Assembly (NCBI GenBank): GCA_011525385.1
Contig: WTGF01000047.1
Location: 1-50,371 of the forward strand
Direction: 5' to 3'
Origin: Chloroflexota bacterium
GTDB lineage: Bacteria > Chloroflexota > Anaerolineae > Aggregatilineales > Phototrophicaceae
DNA length: 50,371 nucleotides
A model generated the notes under the pieces. It did no database searches, was not told the DNA's origin, and saw nothing but the letters and a program-made list of their open reading frames with translations. This document shows, one piece after another, positions 1-9,852 of the stretch. Within the stretch, counting starts at the first letter, position 1. The number at the start of each line of letters is the position of its first letter. The translations under genes and the position numbers were made by a program.

Positions 1-265
1 CTATTCAACAGATTCCAATAACTCACCAACTACTCTCTTGTTTTTCAACAGAGTCCGGCGGGTCGCCCGAAACCACAAGTCGCGGCGGCAGCGGGCGACC
101 AGATTGGTCGCCCCTACACGGCTCGCTTTTTTGCATGACTTACTTGCACTTACTGAGCGCACAGAGAAATGCCTCATTTACTTTGTGTTCTTTGTGTCTT
201 TGTGGTTGGTCATGCTTTCGACCGGTTAGGGATCGCTTGACTTGCCAATAATTTGAAATGCGCCC
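1..265. repeat. Intergenic repeat mosaic at the left edge
   Basis: No convincing gene lies here. The stretch holds two imperfect direct copies of a TTTCAACAGA-type motif (about 3-17 and 42-56), a half hairpin ending in GGTCGCCCG (about 60-69), a complete hairpin at 93-113, and a module rich in CTTTGTG/TCTTTGTGG (about 178-208). All of these module types recur between genes elsewhere in the window. Short open frames here are translations of repeat sequence. Confidence 0.7.
93..113. repeat. GGGCGA-family hairpin, copy 1
   Basis: Perfect 9-bp inverted repeat: left arm GGGCGACCA, loop GAT, right arm TGGTCGCCC, followed by CTAC. It is the reverse-orientation counterpart of the copy at 44648-44668. 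Confidence 0.85.
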
Positions 266-310
266 TTGCCCGACCTGTACGCTATCCCATCGGACTTGCC
301 TGCCATTATA

Positions 311-2047
311 ATGCGCGATATGAGCGAATCCCCTAACTCCCGTCAGAGACTTCGGCGCCGATATCTGATCCTTACCTTCGCCGTTCTGCTGATCCTGGTC
401 GCTATGCTCGGCTTGGATCTGAAGAACCGGGGCCTGGCCTGGCAATTGATGTGGTCGCAGACCGGCGAAGAAGCTCCCCTGGCGCAAATACGCGGCCTGG
501 TCGAAGTGGCGGGCAATCTGCTCCGGCAACCGCTGGCGACAGAGCCGCTCGCGCCCGTCAAGCACAAGAGCGATATCCCATACGGCGTCAACACTTTTTT
601 GCAGCAAGAGGTCGAGCGTCCCAAAATAGAAGCCATGCTGGCGATGATCCGCGATGCCGGTTTCCTCTGGCTGCGGCAGGAATTCCCCTGGGAAGACCTG
701 GAGGTGGACGGACGAGGACAGTTCAAGGACTCGCGGCAAGATCACGATGGCGACGGCGTCGTCGATACGGTTGATGGCTGGGCCAAGTACGACCAGATCG
801 TTGACTTGACCGAAGCCTATGGATTGCGCTTGCTGGTGCGCTTGAGCAATCCGCCCGATTGGTCACGGGCGGATCCCCAAGCCGGCCCCTTTGCGCCGCC
901 TGATGATCTGCAAGACTTCGTGAACTATGCCGTCGCTATCGCGCGACGCTATCGCGGACGCATCAGCCACTATCAGGTTTGGAACGAACCCAACATCTAC
1001 CCGGAGTGGGGCAATGCCTTTGTCGATCCGCCGCGCTACGTGGAAATGCTTTGCCGGACGCACGAGGCGCTCAAGCGAGTTGATCCGGAAATCGTGGTTG
1101 TCAGCGCCGCAATCGCGCCCACAGTCTCGCTGGACGGTTATTTCGGTTTCAGCGATTTGATCTTCCTGCAAGAGATTTACGATCTCGGCGGCGGGGATTG
1201 CTTTGATGTCTTCTCGGCCCAGGGTTACGGGCTCTTTAGCGGGCCGACCGATCGCCGCTTGCGCGCGACCTCGGTCAACGTGGCTCGGCACAGCTATTAT
1301 CGCGATATCATGGTGCGCAATGGCGATGCCCACAAGCCAATCTGGTTGAGCGAAGCGGCTTGGAACGCCACACTAGATGCCGAACTGCCGCGCGAAGAGA
1401 TTGACGCCTTTAGCCGCTATGGCAATGTCACGGGGGAACAGGCGGCGCGTTATATGCCTCTGCTCTACGATCGGGTTCAGCAAGAGTGGCCCTGGATCGG
1501 CAATGTGATGTACTGGTTCTTCACCCGCAAAGATCCTTTCGAAGCGGATCAGTCCAAATACTATTTCCGTATGGTCGAACCGGATTATCAGCCGGAAAAA
1601 CCGACCTTTACGCCGCTGCCGGTTTATGAAAGCGTACGCGACTACATCGTCAATCAAGAGCCGATCTTGTATCGAGGCAGGCACCAGGCGGAAACCTGGC
1701 AAGTGGGTAGCGGGGGTAGGGTCATAGCCGACGAAAGCGCGCGCTTCGGGCGGGCGAAGCGCTTTGAAAGCGGCATCGCCTTTCGGGCGCAGGGAACGGC
1801 CGTCGAGATTCGCTGGCGTCCGGCCGAAAGCGACGACATCACCTGGCGCGTCAGCCGGTTCGATCTGTCGGCGGCAGGCGCGCGTAGCGACTGGATCGAC
1901 TTGGGTTCTGACCCCGTAATTGTTGATGAAATCGCTGTATACGACCTCAGTCTGAATCACCTGTCTCCACTGGTTGCAGCAGGTCTGGCGCTTGTGATCG
2001 TGCTGACGGGTACAGTTGCTGTTGCCGTGCGAGAACGCCTGAAATGA
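311..2047 (+). CDS. Membrane-anchored clan GH-A glycoside hydrolase-like protein
   Basis: The protein has about 578 residues. An N-terminal anchor follows basic residues (TM about 18-38), and a second hydrophobic segment lies at the extreme C terminus, so most of the chain is probably extracytoplasmic. The middle reads as a (beta/alpha)8 hydrolase of the GH39/GH5-like clan GH-A type. WNEPN carries the likely acid/base Glu226, and the likely nucleophile is Glu348 in WLSEAAWN, about 120 residues later as expected. The substrate is unknown. The stop overlaps the next start in ATGA, so the pair is translationally coupled to a lipid-linked sugar transferase. That suggests a role in envelope glycan or glycoprotein metabolism. 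The start is uncertain: a TTG at 266 and an ATG at 320 are in frame, and no good ribosome site is seen. The family call rests on the two Glu motifs only. Confidence 0.7.
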   Translation: MRDMSESPNSRQRLRRRYLILTFAVLLILVAMLGLDLKNRGLAWQLMWSQTGEEAPLAQIRGLVEVAGNLLRQPLATEPLAPVKHKSDIPYGVNTFLQQEVERPKIEAMLAMIRDAGFLWLRQEFPWEDLEVDGRGQFKDSRQDHDGDGVVDTVDGWAKYDQIVDLTEAYGLRLLVRLSNPPDWSRADPQAGPFAPPDDLQDFVNYAVAIARRYRGRISHYQVWNEPNIYPEWGNAFVDPPRYVEMLCRTHEALKRVDPEIVVVSAAIAPTVSLDGYFGFSDLIFLQEIYDLGGGDCFDVFSAQGYGLFSGPTDRRLRATSVNVARHSYYRDIMVRNGDAHKPIWLSEAAWNATLDAELPREEIDAFSRYGNVTGEQAARYMPLLYDRVQQEWPWIGNVMYWFFTRKDPFEADQSKYYFRMVEPDYQPEKPTFTPLPVYESVRDYIVNQEPILYRGRHQAETWQVGSGGRVIADESARFGRAKRFESGIAFRAQGTAVEIRWRPAESDDITWRVSRFDLSAAGARSDWIDLGSDPVIVDEIAVYDLSLNHLSPLVAAGLALVIVLTGTVAVAVRERLK

Positions 2048-3993
2048 ACCTCGGCGCCTTGAACCGGATCCGGCATGTCTTGCCGCTGCTCCTGATGCTG
2101 GCCTTGCTCGTCCTGGGCTGCGCAGTTCGCTTTCATCGTCTGGGCGAGCAGTCCCTCTGGTACGACGAAGGCATCGCATACAACCATGCGCTGCGCGCGC
2201 TGCCCGAATTGATTCCGCTTTTGCAGCGCAATGTGCATGTGCCGGCCTATTTTACGCTGCTCGGACTGTGGGAAGATCTTGCCGGCGCCTCCGAATTCGC
2301 CTTGCGGTCGCTTTCGGTCTTTTTCAGCCTTCTGAGCGTCGCTTTGACTTACGCTTTGGGATCTCGTCTTTTCCATCCGGTCGCTGGCTTGGCGGCCTCC
2401 GCTTTTGTGGCGCTCAATACCTTCAGCATCTATTACGCGGCTGAGGCGCGCATGTACGCTATGTTGACGGCAATCGCAGCCGGCAGCATGTTGCTCTTTG
2501 TCGTTTTTCTGCGCGATCTCTGTCGACCGCTTCCATCACGCTCCCGCAGTCGCTACATTGTTGCGCTGGGATTGATCAACGCCCTCGGTCTTTATACCCA
2601 TGTTGTTTTCGCCTTGGTCCTCTTGACGCAGATTGCTCTGGCTATCATGTGGTTTCTAGGCTCTTGGCCCGCCGAACGTCAATCGACCGCTTCCGCCTCA
2701 ATCGCGGTGCGGACGCTGCTGGCTTACTTATTCGCGAACGCGCTAACTCTTCTGCTCTTCTCCCCCTGGATCTCGACCGCCGTCAGTCAAGTCTTCGCCC
2801 AGCCGAATATCGCGGCGCCGATCGCCCTTGATCGCTTGCTGCGCGAGATCCAGGGTTATTTGGCTTTTGGCAGCACCTTCGAGTTGAGCATGGGAAGCAT
2901 GGGCTTCGTCGTCTATTTCTTTATGCTCTTCGGCTTGCTCCTGCCCGATACGCGGGGTCGCGCATTATGGCATATGCTGCTGCCAGTGGTCTGGGTCTTG
3001 ATCTCGGTTGGCGTCTACCTGTCCATGGACCTGGGAGCGCGTTACATGCGTTTCTTGCTGCCGGCGCAGTTGGCTTTCGCGCTCTGGATGGGGCGCGGCG
3101 TCTGGATCCTCTGGACGCGCCAAACCCGCGAACGACATATCGCGCTGCGTCATGTTCCCAGGCTGGCGGCGCTGGTCGCTTCGGCCGGCTTGCTCCTGGC
3201 TCAGATCAACGGCTTGCCGATTCTCTACCATCATGCCGATTTTCAACGTGATGACATCCGCGGCCTGGTCCGGCATATCGAAGACCAACTGAACGATGGA
3301 GACGCGCTGATCGTCAGCGCAGCGGGACTGGCGGAGGTCCTGCGTTATTACTATCGCGCCGAGGCGCCCGTCTACGGCTTGCCCCTCACCGCGGATGTCG
3401 AATCGACGCGCGCCCAAGTGAACGAAATAATCGCGGCCCACGACCGCCTGCACGTCATCTTTTATGGCGCGGCTGAACAAGACCCGCAGGGCATTGTCGA
3501 AGCGACGCTCAATCGAAATGCCTTCGAGATCAGCGACGCCTGGGTAGGCGATCTGCGCTACGCGCAATACGTCAGCCCGGCCGATTTCGGCCAAGCGCAG
3601 TCGCTGGACGCGCGCTTCGGGGAACAGATCTTGCTGGCGTCGGTCGCTCTAAGCGCCGAGGCGGCGCAACCCGGCGATGTCCTGCAAGTTCAGTTCACCT
3701 GGATCGCCGATGCCGCGATCGGGACGCGTTACAAGGTCTTCTTGCAACTGCTTGATGCTGAGGGCTTCCTTGTCGCGCAGCGGGACAGCGAACCGGTCGG
3801 AGGACTGGAAAAGACCGTAGACTGGCCGCCCGGCGTAGCGGTGCTGGATAATCACGCGCTCTCCCTTCCGAATGATCTGCCCCCGGGCGACTACAGGCTG
3901 ATCGCCGGTCTCTACGATATCAATGATGCAAGCGCGCGTCTTCCAGTCGGGGACACTGATCACCTGGAACTGGCGCGGATCCGCGTCGGCTAG
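2044..3993 (+). CDS. GT39/PMT-like membrane glycosyltransferase (ArnT/PMT superfamily)
   Basis: The protein has 649 residues and about ten or more hydrophobic segments in the first 400, then a soluble C-terminal domain from about residue 480. The first extracytoplasmic loop contains SLWYDEG (Asp41-Glu42), the acidic motif expected to hold the catalytic base in PMT/ArnT-type transferases that use polyprenyl-phosphate sugars. The following segments (for example PAYFTLLGLWE) match the usual PMT_2 pattern. It overlaps the upstream hydrolase-like gene by 4 bp. Its own stop overlaps the stop of guaD on the other strand in a CTAG palindrome. Acceptor and donor cannot be read from the sequence; protein or lipid glycosylation at the outer face is the likely role. 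Confidence 0.78.
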   Translation: MNLGALNRIRHVLPLLLMLALLVLGCAVRFHRLGEQSLWYDEGIAYNHALRALPELIPLLQRNVHVPAYFTLLGLWEDLAGASEFALRSLSVFFSLLSVALTYALGSRLFHPVAGLAASAFVALNTFSIYYAAEARMYAMLTAIAAGSMLLFVVFLRDLCRPLPSRSRSRYIVALGLINALGLYTHVVFALVLLTQIALAIMWFLGSWPAERQSTASASIAVRTLLAYLFANALTLLLFSPWISTAVSQVFAQPNIAAPIALDRLLREIQGYLAFGSTFELSMGSMGFVVYFFMLFGLLLPDTRGRALWHMLLPVVWVLISVGVYLSMDLGARYMRFLLPAQLAFALWMGRGVWILWTRQTRERHIALRHVPRLAALVASAGLLLAQINGLPILYHHADFQRDDIRGLVRHIEDQLNDGDALIVSAAGLAEVLRYYYRAEAPVYGLPLTADVESTRAQVNEIIAAHDRLHVIFYGAAEQDPQGIVEATLNRNAFEISDAWVGDLRYAQYVSPADFGQAQSLDARFGEQILLASVALSAEAAQPGDVLQVQFTWIADAAIGTRYKVFLQLLDAEGFLVAQRDSEPVGGLEKTVDWPPGVAVLDNHALSLPNDLPPGDYRLIAGLYDINDASARLPVGDTDHLELARIRVG

Positions 3994-5303
3994 GCGGAAT
4001 CGCGCAGATATACCGCTTCGCCGGCGACATAAGTCGCCTCGATGGCGCGGTCGTCGGCGCAGATCATCAGCGCAAAAAGCAGCTCCTCAAAGCTCTCCGC
4101 CACCTCGCTGCGCAACTCCAGCAACGGCGTCGCGTACGGATCAAGTACGATGATATCAGCGTCATGACCGACCTCCAATGTACCGACGCGATCGGCAATG
4201 CCAAGCGCCTGGGCGCTGCCCAGCGTCGCCAGATAAAAGCTCTGAATCGCCCTAACCGAAATCTTGCCTAACTGCGCCATTTTGTAAGCTTCGTTCATGG
4301 TTTGCAGCATGGAGAAACTGGTGCCGCCGCCGACATCGGTTCCCAATCCCACTGTGACCGGACGGCGTTCGGCTTTGGTTCTGGCGATATCAAAGAGACC
4401 GCTGCCGATGAAAAAATTCGAGGTGGGACAGTGGGCGATATTGGCGCCAGTCTCGTGGAAGCGACGCAATTCCTCTTCCGACAGATGAACCCCATGGCCG
4501 TATATCGCTCGTTCATCCAGCAATCCGTAGTATTCGTAGATGTCGGTATAGTGCTCCCGCTGCGGATACAACTCCTTTGCCCGCGCAATCTCCGCCAGAT
4601 TCTCCGAGATATGCGACTGCAGTCGCAGGTCAGCGAATTCTCGCATCAGCGAGCCGGCCAGTTCCAATTGCCGCGGACTGCTGGTGAGCGCGAAGCGCGG
4701 CGTCACCGTGTAGAGGCAGCGCCCGCGTCGGTGCCAGCGTTCGATCAAGGCTTTGGAATCGTCATAGCTCGATTGCGCCGTGTCAAGGATGGCGCTCAGG
4801 GCATGGCTGTCCATCATCATCTTGCCCGCCAGGATCAGCATGTTGCGCTTCTGCGCCGCCTCGAAAATTGCCTGGACGGAACCCGGCGCGGACGTACAGA
4901 ATACCGAGGCGGCAGTCGTGCCATTGCGGAACAACTCGGCCACGAAAAACTCGGCGATACGCTTGGCATGCTCGTCATCATTGAACTTGGCTTCGGTCGG
5001 GAAGGTGTACTTGTTCAGCCATTCTAGCAGTTGCGTACCGTAAGAGCCGATGATCTCAACCTGTGGGTAATGGATATGCGCGTCGACGAAACCGGGCATC
5101 AGGATCGAGCGCGCATGGCGCCGTACTTCGACATCGTCCGGCAGCGCAGGCAGAATCTCGGCGGCGCCTCCGATTGCGGAGATCTTGCCGCCCTCAATGA
5201 CGATGATCCCATCCGGCTCGTATACCGCACAGTCTTCCGGCGGATTCAGAAAGGGATCCGCCCTCACATAGAACAGCGAGCCGCGCAAGGCAAGCTTGCT
5301 CAT
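3990..5303 (-). CDS. guaD: Guanine deaminase
   Basis: Amidohydrolase of 437 residues that deaminates guanine to xanthine in purine salvage and degradation. Visible metal-site motifs are PGFVDAHIHYPQ (His76 and His78 as the HxH pair), LQSHISEN, GHGVHLSEEE and GLGTDVGGG with the conserved Asp. CPTSNFFIGSG is also typical of GuaD. I chose the ATG at 5303 rather than 5336 because GAGG lies about 10 bases upstream and the family starts near the beta-strand that follows. It lies 60 bp downstream of the Gfo/Idh/MocA gene on the same strand and is probably co-transcribed. The product xanthine could feed a xanthine dehydrogenase-like enzyme such as the molybdoprotein at 17136, though that gene is distant and its substrate is unproven. 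Confidence 0.92.
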   Translation of the reverse strand: MSKLALRGSLFYVRADPFLNPPEDCAVYEPDGIIVIEGGKISAIGGAAEILPALPDDVEVRRHARSILMPGFVDAHIHYPQVEIIGSYGTQLLEWLNKYTFPTEAKFNDDEHAKRIAEFFVAELFRNGTTAASVFCTSAPGSVQAIFEAAQKRNMLILAGKMMMDSHALSAILDTAQSSYDDSKALIERWHRRGRCLYTVTPRFALTSSPRQLELAGSLMREFADLRLQSHISENLAEIARAKELYPQREHYTDIYEYYGLLDERAIYGHGVHLSEEELRRFHETGANIAHCPTSNFFIGSGLFDIARTKAERRPVTVGLGTDVGGGTSFSMLQTMNEAYKMAQLGKISVRAIQSFYLATLGSAQALGIADRVGTLEVGHDADIIVLDPYATPLLELRSEVAESFEELLFALMICADDRAIEATYVAGEAVYLRDSA

Positions 5304-5363
5304 CGTGGGGACCTCGCTAGACCATTTTGTCTGCAATCGCCCAGGGGCATGGGAACAGGGCTA

Positions 5364-6539
5364 TCAGGCACGATGCAAGGGCCCCACGTCTTCCCAGGCG
5401 CCGCTTTGCCAGGAGCGGATCATCGCCGCATGCGCCTCGGCCACGGCCAGCGCATCCCCAAAACCGGGCGAGGCTTGCGCGCCCTCAGCCACCGATTTCA
5501 AGAACTGATAGGCTTCAATCACCTTCATGTCTTCGTAGCCGATGCCGCTGCCGTCACCCGGATTGAAATTGCCGTGGTAAGGATATTTGTCTCCGCCCAC
5601 CAGTCGCAGGAAACCGTCTCGCAGCCCATCGTCGCCGGGCAGGTAGAGCTGCAATTCGTTCATCCGCTCGAAGTCCCAATTCATCGCGCCCTCGGTGCCG
5701 TTGACTTCGAAGCCGAATTGATTCTTCGGCCCGAAGATCGTGCGCGAAGCTTCGAAGCTACCGCGCGCGCCGTTGGTGAATTCGACCAGGGCGCCAACAT
5801 AATCTTCGTTGCTAACCGGTCCGGTGGGATCGCCCGGCGCGCCCATCGAATAGTGCGTACCCTTGCCGGGGATCGGCTTGGGCCGCTCCGCGATAAAGGT
5901 ATGCGCGTTGCTGGCCAGCCGCTTGATCGGTCCCGCCAGGTAGAGCGCCATGTCGGTGACATGCGCCATGATGTCGCCCAGCGCGCCGTAGCCAGCCACG
6001 TCCTTGTCGAAGCGCCAGGACAGCAAGCCGTAAGGATTGCTGCCGTACATGCTGAAGAAACGACCGCGGTACTGGGTCAGTTCTCCCAGCTTGCCCTCGC
6101 TGATCAGTTTTTTGGCGTGAATCACCAGCGGCGCCCAGCGGTAATTGAAGCCGACAAAGGTCAGGACGCCGGCTCGCCGCGCGCTGGCTTCGATCTCTGC
6201 GGTTTCTGCGGGACTGCGCCCGACCGGCTTTTCACAGAAGATATGCTTGCCGGCCGCTGCGGCCGCGGCAACGATTTCGACATGTAGATTATTTGGCGTA
6301 GCGATATTTACAATCTGTACTTGAGGATGCTCGATCACTGCGCGCCAGTCTGACGTCGCCGCTTCGAAGCCGAGAAGTTTCCGCGCCTGAGCCGCGCGTT
6401 CCGCCACATTGTCAGAGCAAATAACCAGCTTCGCTCCCAGACCGCTGTCGGGAAAGCGCTGCGACACCAAACTGTAGGAACGGCTGTGTACCTGTCCCAT
6501 CCAGCCCATGCCGATCACACCGATGCCAAGCGTCGTCAT
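5364..6539 (-). CDS. Gfo/Idh/MocA family NAD(P)-dependent oxidoreductase
   Basis: The protein has 391 residues. The N terminus is a Rossmann fold with GVIGMGWMGQVH. EKPVGRS (catalytic Lys region) follows at about residues 100-105, with a C-terminal substrate domain containing GALGDIMAHVTDMALYL, whose His/Asp pattern is usual in inositol and sugar dehydrogenases. Members oxidise or reduce hydroxyl groups of sugars, inositols or uronates. The substrate cannot be told here. It precedes guaD by 60 bp, and the cyclotransferase-like gene lies 81 bp upstream, so the three may form one minus-strand unit. No signal peptide is seen; a cytoplasmic location is expected. Confidence 0.88.
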   Translation of the reverse strand: MTTLGIGVIGMGWMGQVHSRSYSLVSQRFPDSGLGAKLVICSDNVAERAAQARKLLGFEAATSDWRAVIEHPQVQIVNIATPNNLHVEIVAAAAAAGKHIFCEKPVGRSPAETAEIEASARRAGVLTFVGFNYRWAPLVIHAKKLISEGKLGELTQYRGRFFSMYGSNPYGLLSWRFDKDVAGYGALGDIMAHVTDMALYLAGPIKRLASNAHTFIAERPKPIPGKGTHYSMGAPGDPTGPVSNEDYVGALVEFTNGARGSFEASRTIFGPKNQFGFEVNGTEGAMNWDFERMNELQLYLPGDDGLRDGFLRLVGGDKYPYHGNFNPGDGSGIGYEDMKVIEAYQFLKSVAEGAQASPGFGDALAVAEAHAAMIRSWQSGAWEDVGPLHRA

Positions 6540-6620
6540 CTTCGACCGCCCTGTCTCGCGTCATACGGTTTATTTTGGGAGTGTCGGCATTGTACTGACG
6601 GCGCTTGGATATGGCAACAA

Positions 6621-6971
6621 TCAGCCCTCAATCGCTTCGATGTGGCTGCGGAATTCCGACTTGGGATTCTCGATATAGACCCAGGCGCGCGTCTTGCTGA
6701 CCAGCCGCGCGCTGACCCGCACATAAGCGTTCCCTTCGTAGTCGTCCAGCTTCTCGAGTTCCTCGCTGCTGACTTCAAAGAGCAAGCCTTCCACCCGCGA
6801 TCCGCTGTGCGGCTGCAAAATACTGTAGACATAATGAATGCCATTAAGCTTGGCCAGACGATAGCCAAGCAGGGAATCCGGCCGGCCGTCGCCCAGCGTG
6901 CGACCGAGCAACTGTTGCTGTGTTTCCGGATTCTTCAAGGTGCCATAGGTGAAGAGTTTTTCCATACGCAT
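6621..6971 (-). CDS. Gamma-glutamylcyclotransferase-like (AIG2/YtfP family) small protein
   Basis: The protein has 116 residues and shows the family's LFTYGTLK near the N terminus (substrate-binding YGTL loop) and LDDYEG in the second half. Members include gamma-glutamylamine cyclotransferases and the poorly understood YtfP group, so the exact reaction is open. AGGAAG sits just upstream, so either ATG at 6971 or ATG at 6965 is possible. The gene is alone apart from the Gfo/Idh/MocA gene 81 bp downstream on the same strand. The 154 bp upstream of it up to the next gene contain nothing recognisable. Confidence 0.82.
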   Translation of the reverse strand: MRMEKLFTYGTLKNPETQQQLLGRTLGDGRPDSLLGYRLAKLNGIHYVYSILQPHSGSRVEGLLFEVSSEELEKLDDYEGNAYVRVSARLVSKTRAWVYIENPKSEFRSHIEAIEG

Positions 6972-7125
6972 ACGTCTTCCTGTTAATCACGCAGCTCGGG
7001 ACGTTGCTCCTGGCTTGGATTTCCTGTTTATGTAAACCGAGTCGCTCATGCGACAAGAAGGCTTACAATTTTGCGTGAGCGCGACATTCCTGTGACCGAT
7101 TCGCCGGTTACGCGCCGAGCGGCTC

Positions 7126-9852
7126 TCATTCGTCGCTTGGGTTATGCGCGCCGTCGAGATATCCGGCCACCCATTTCATCATATCAATCGACCCATGCGG
7201 CTGCGCCTCCCCAAGATTCAGTTGACGATCAATACTATCATCGCTCCGGATGAGCGAGGGTTTGCTGCGGTTTTCCGCCATTTGGGTCATCAGATGGGCT
7301 AGATTGCGCAGGTTATTCGCCAAGATATGCCGCTCGTCCGCCGAAAGAATGTCGCGAACGAGCGCCAGTTCGCGGCGCACGGTCTGTGGATCAATATCGG
7401 TCAAATGCGCATGGTCGAAGGCGTCGGTGATATGTTCGACCAAGGTGCAGGCCGCATTGATCACTTGGGCGAAATTTGCGGGATCGCGGTCCGGCATCCA
7501 GCGGCGCATGGCGAGCGCCGTGCGCAAGATTTGCTTTAGCGGTTCCAGGTGACGGTGCGCCTCCAGCTCGCGCTCAAGCCGTTGCAATTGTGTCAAGGTA
7601 CAACGGTGAGTGTGTTCCCGCCACCAGTCGTACAGGGTATTCAGCAGTGTTCGGCTCCAATTGCCTTGCCTGCATATGCGTTCGATTCCGTCGACGACCA
7701 GCGGAATATCTTCCTCATCTTCAAATTGCTGAAAAAGATGCGTGACGGTGGTGCGGGTCGCGGTTTCCAAGTGCAGGCCGCTGCAGCTTTCGAAACATTT
7801 CCAAAGATGCCGATAAGAGACATGCAGCGCCGGATTCTTGGTCATCAAACGCGCTAGCGCTTCCATCAGCGGCTGCGTCGCCGCTTCCCAATCGTAAAAA
7901 TCAAGCATCCCGAAATAGGCGTCAATCACATCGCGGGGCGCCAAATTGTCGACGCCGGATACCGCGTTCAAGATCGACAAGACCCGGTCCAGCGTGAATT
8001 CATCTTCCTCGAGCAATGTGCTCAACCTTGGGAAAAGCGCATCGCGCTTGGCAAGGTGACTTGCCGCTTCGACGAGCAATTCCCGATCATCGCTGATCAG
8101 GACATGACGCAAGTGAAGATCAAGCGCGTTGTCGCTAAGCTGATGGCTCGCTTGCGTAGCCAACAATCGAATCATCGCCGGCGGCCGATAAATCACCGGA
8201 AGATCGACGCGCTTCTCGGACGCGAAAAGCGTCCAAAGATACTCCACCGATGCGATCGTGACCAGCTGCTCGTCGGAGGTCTCGATGCCGTGGAAGAGCG
8301 CAAGAAGAAAATACTCGGCTGTTTCTTCTATAAGAGGTTCCAGGGCCTCCGCCGAGTTATCGCGCAGCGCGCGGCTCATTTTGGCCGGCAGGGCCGCAAT
8401 CAGCGATTCATCCTCATAAAGCGTATCGGCGATACCGGGCAGGCGGCGCGCGGCGATCAGTATGAGATGAATGCCTAATTCGCCGTTGTCCTGCGCGCGC
8501 TCAATGGACGCCAAGACCCCGTCGCGCAGAATGTCTTGCAATTGATACGAAAGCGGTTCATGCGCGATCAATTCCAGCCAACTGATCAAGGTCGGCACAT
8601 CACCTTCCTCGATGGCTACTTCGAGCGAATCGCGCGCGGCAGCCTGCAAGCGTGGAATCCATTTCTCGTCGATGCCCAAATGATTCAGGCGATTGCGGGC
8701 GAAGACATAGACGGTATCCGGCTGCGATTCCAGCATTTTGTCAAAGAGGCCGGCAAGTTCCGCTTCCAGCCGCGCGTCTTCATCCAACTCTTCGGCAACC
8801 CGCTTCCCCGCCACGACATCGCGGTTCTGCAATGCGTTTTCGAGCAGCTTCCTTATATATCGGAGGCGCAATTCGCCTGTTGGCGGCGCGGCGCTGGACA
8901 AAGCGCCGATCATGGCCCCCGTTTCGAGCGCGTCCTCTGTCAATGTCCGTTGGTCCAGCAAATGGCGTTCGGCGACCGCTGCCAGTTCGTCCGAAAGATC
9001 TCCGTCTCCCATAGCTGCGACTGCCAGGGCCTCGAGGCTGTCAATGCGCTCGGCGAAACTATCGCTATCCTCCCGCCACCAACCGCTGAGCAATCGGACG
9101 TAGGGATGTTCCCGGCCCCCGGCCATCGCTTCGGGATTGTTCCAATTCAGGGCCCAGTATCGCGTATCGTCGTCGCTGTCGGAAAAAACGATATGGGGGG
9201 GTTCCAGTTGCGTCTGAAGGTCATTTGTTGAAAAACTCAACTTGACGGTCGCAGCGTCCGGCAGCAGCCCTCGCAGACCAGCGACCAGGTCAAGACGTCG
9301 CTCGAAATCTGCCGGGAAATTGCGAATCATCAGTTTGCGCTCCTGCAAGAGCGCTCCGGCGAGGGTCATCGCCAAGTCGAAATCCTCGTCCAAAAGCTCG
9401 TTCAGGACTGTGCCAAAGCGATTCTCAGGCCTCGTCGCGACGGCCTCCGCATTGTCGGGCAGAGCTAAAGCGGCTCCACTGTCGCCATCCCGCGCCACAT
9501 CCAGCGGCAGATTATCGAGTAGCCACCGGAGCCCGGCATTGTTCGGCCTCAACAGATCATATGGAATCGAAACATATTGGTAGCAGGCGCTTCCCTCTTG
9601 TCTATCCGGCGACCAGGCATAGACTAGCATCGCCCGTTCGTCGTCAGATTTCGAAAGAGCCAAAGCAGGCGCATTGCTGCTGTCGCCTAAGGTCATCGGT
9701 TCTAAAGAGAGCTGCCTGCGACATTGGGCGGCATCGCCAACGGGAAAATCCTCGCTGCGCGCAAGCGCGACAAGCACGTCGTCTTCCCCGTAACCCGCCA
9801 TCAAGTAATCCAGTGTGTCGGGCACGCTGGCGACCTTCAATCCTTGCTCCAT
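7126..9852 (-). CDS. Large acidic helical protein of uncertain family, possibly GAP1-like
   Basis: The protein has 908 residues, is acidic and Leu-rich, and has no transmembrane segment or signal peptide. About the first 120 residues include MLVYAWSPDR and YVSIPYDLL. Residues about 165-230 contain LMIRNFPADF, RLDLVAGLRGLLPDAATV and KLSFSTND. This order resembles, from memory, the N and middle domains of GTPase-associated protein 1 (GAP1) in bacterial conflict systems, where a helix ending LLP is followed by xSFST. I regard this as a weak family hint. The remaining 650 residues look like an alpha-solenoid. The gene is divergent from the kinase/STAND/WD40 gene, with an 816-bp repeat-rich gap. 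No GTPase gene is adjacent. The first in-frame ATG was used; a stop lies eight codons upstream of it. Confidence 0.75.
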   Translation of the reverse strand: MEQGLKVASVPDTLDYLMAGYGEDDVLVALARSEDFPVGDAAQCRRQLSLEPMTLGDSSNAPALALSKSDDERAMLVYAWSPDRQEGSACYQYVSIPYDLLRPNNAGLRWLLDNLPLDVARDGDSGAALALPDNAEAVATRPENRFGTVLNELLDEDFDLAMTLAGALLQERKLMIRNFPADFERRLDLVAGLRGLLPDAATVKLSFSTNDLQTQLEPPHIVFSDSDDDTRYWALNWNNPEAMAGGREHPYVRLLSGWWREDSDSFAERIDSLEALAVAAMGDGDLSDELAAVAERHLLDQRTLTEDALETGAMIGALSSAAPPTGELRLRYIRKLLENALQNRDVVAGKRVAEELDEDARLEAELAGLFDKMLESQPDTVYVFARNRLNHLGIDEKWIPRLQAAARDSLEVAIEEGDVPTLISWLELIAHEPLSYQLQDILRDGVLASIERAQDNGELGIHLILIAARRLPGIADTLYEDESLIAALPAKMSRALRDNSAEALEPLIEETAEYFLLALFHGIETSDEQLVTIASVEYLWTLFASEKRVDLPVIYRPPAMIRLLATQASHQLSDNALDLHLRHVLISDDRELLVEAASHLAKRDALFPRLSTLLEEDEFTLDRVLSILNAVSGVDNLAPRDVIDAYFGMLDFYDWEAATQPLMEALARLMTKNPALHVSYRHLWKCFESCSGLHLETATRTTVTHLFQQFEDEEDIPLVVDGIERICRQGNWSRTLLNTLYDWWREHTHRCTLTQLQRLERELEAHRHLEPLKQILRTALAMRRWMPDRDPANFAQVINAACTLVEHITDAFDHAHLTDIDPQTVRRELALVRDILSADERHILANNLRNLAHLMTQMAENRSKPSLIRSDDSIDRQLNLGEAQPHGSIDMMKWVAGYLDGAHNPSDE

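Noticed and set aside
5031..6287. 418-residue plus-strand frame over guaD and the Gfo/Idh/MocA gene
   Set aside because: It is a shadow of two well recognised minus-strand genes, with Arg/His/Gln-rich composition and no domain.
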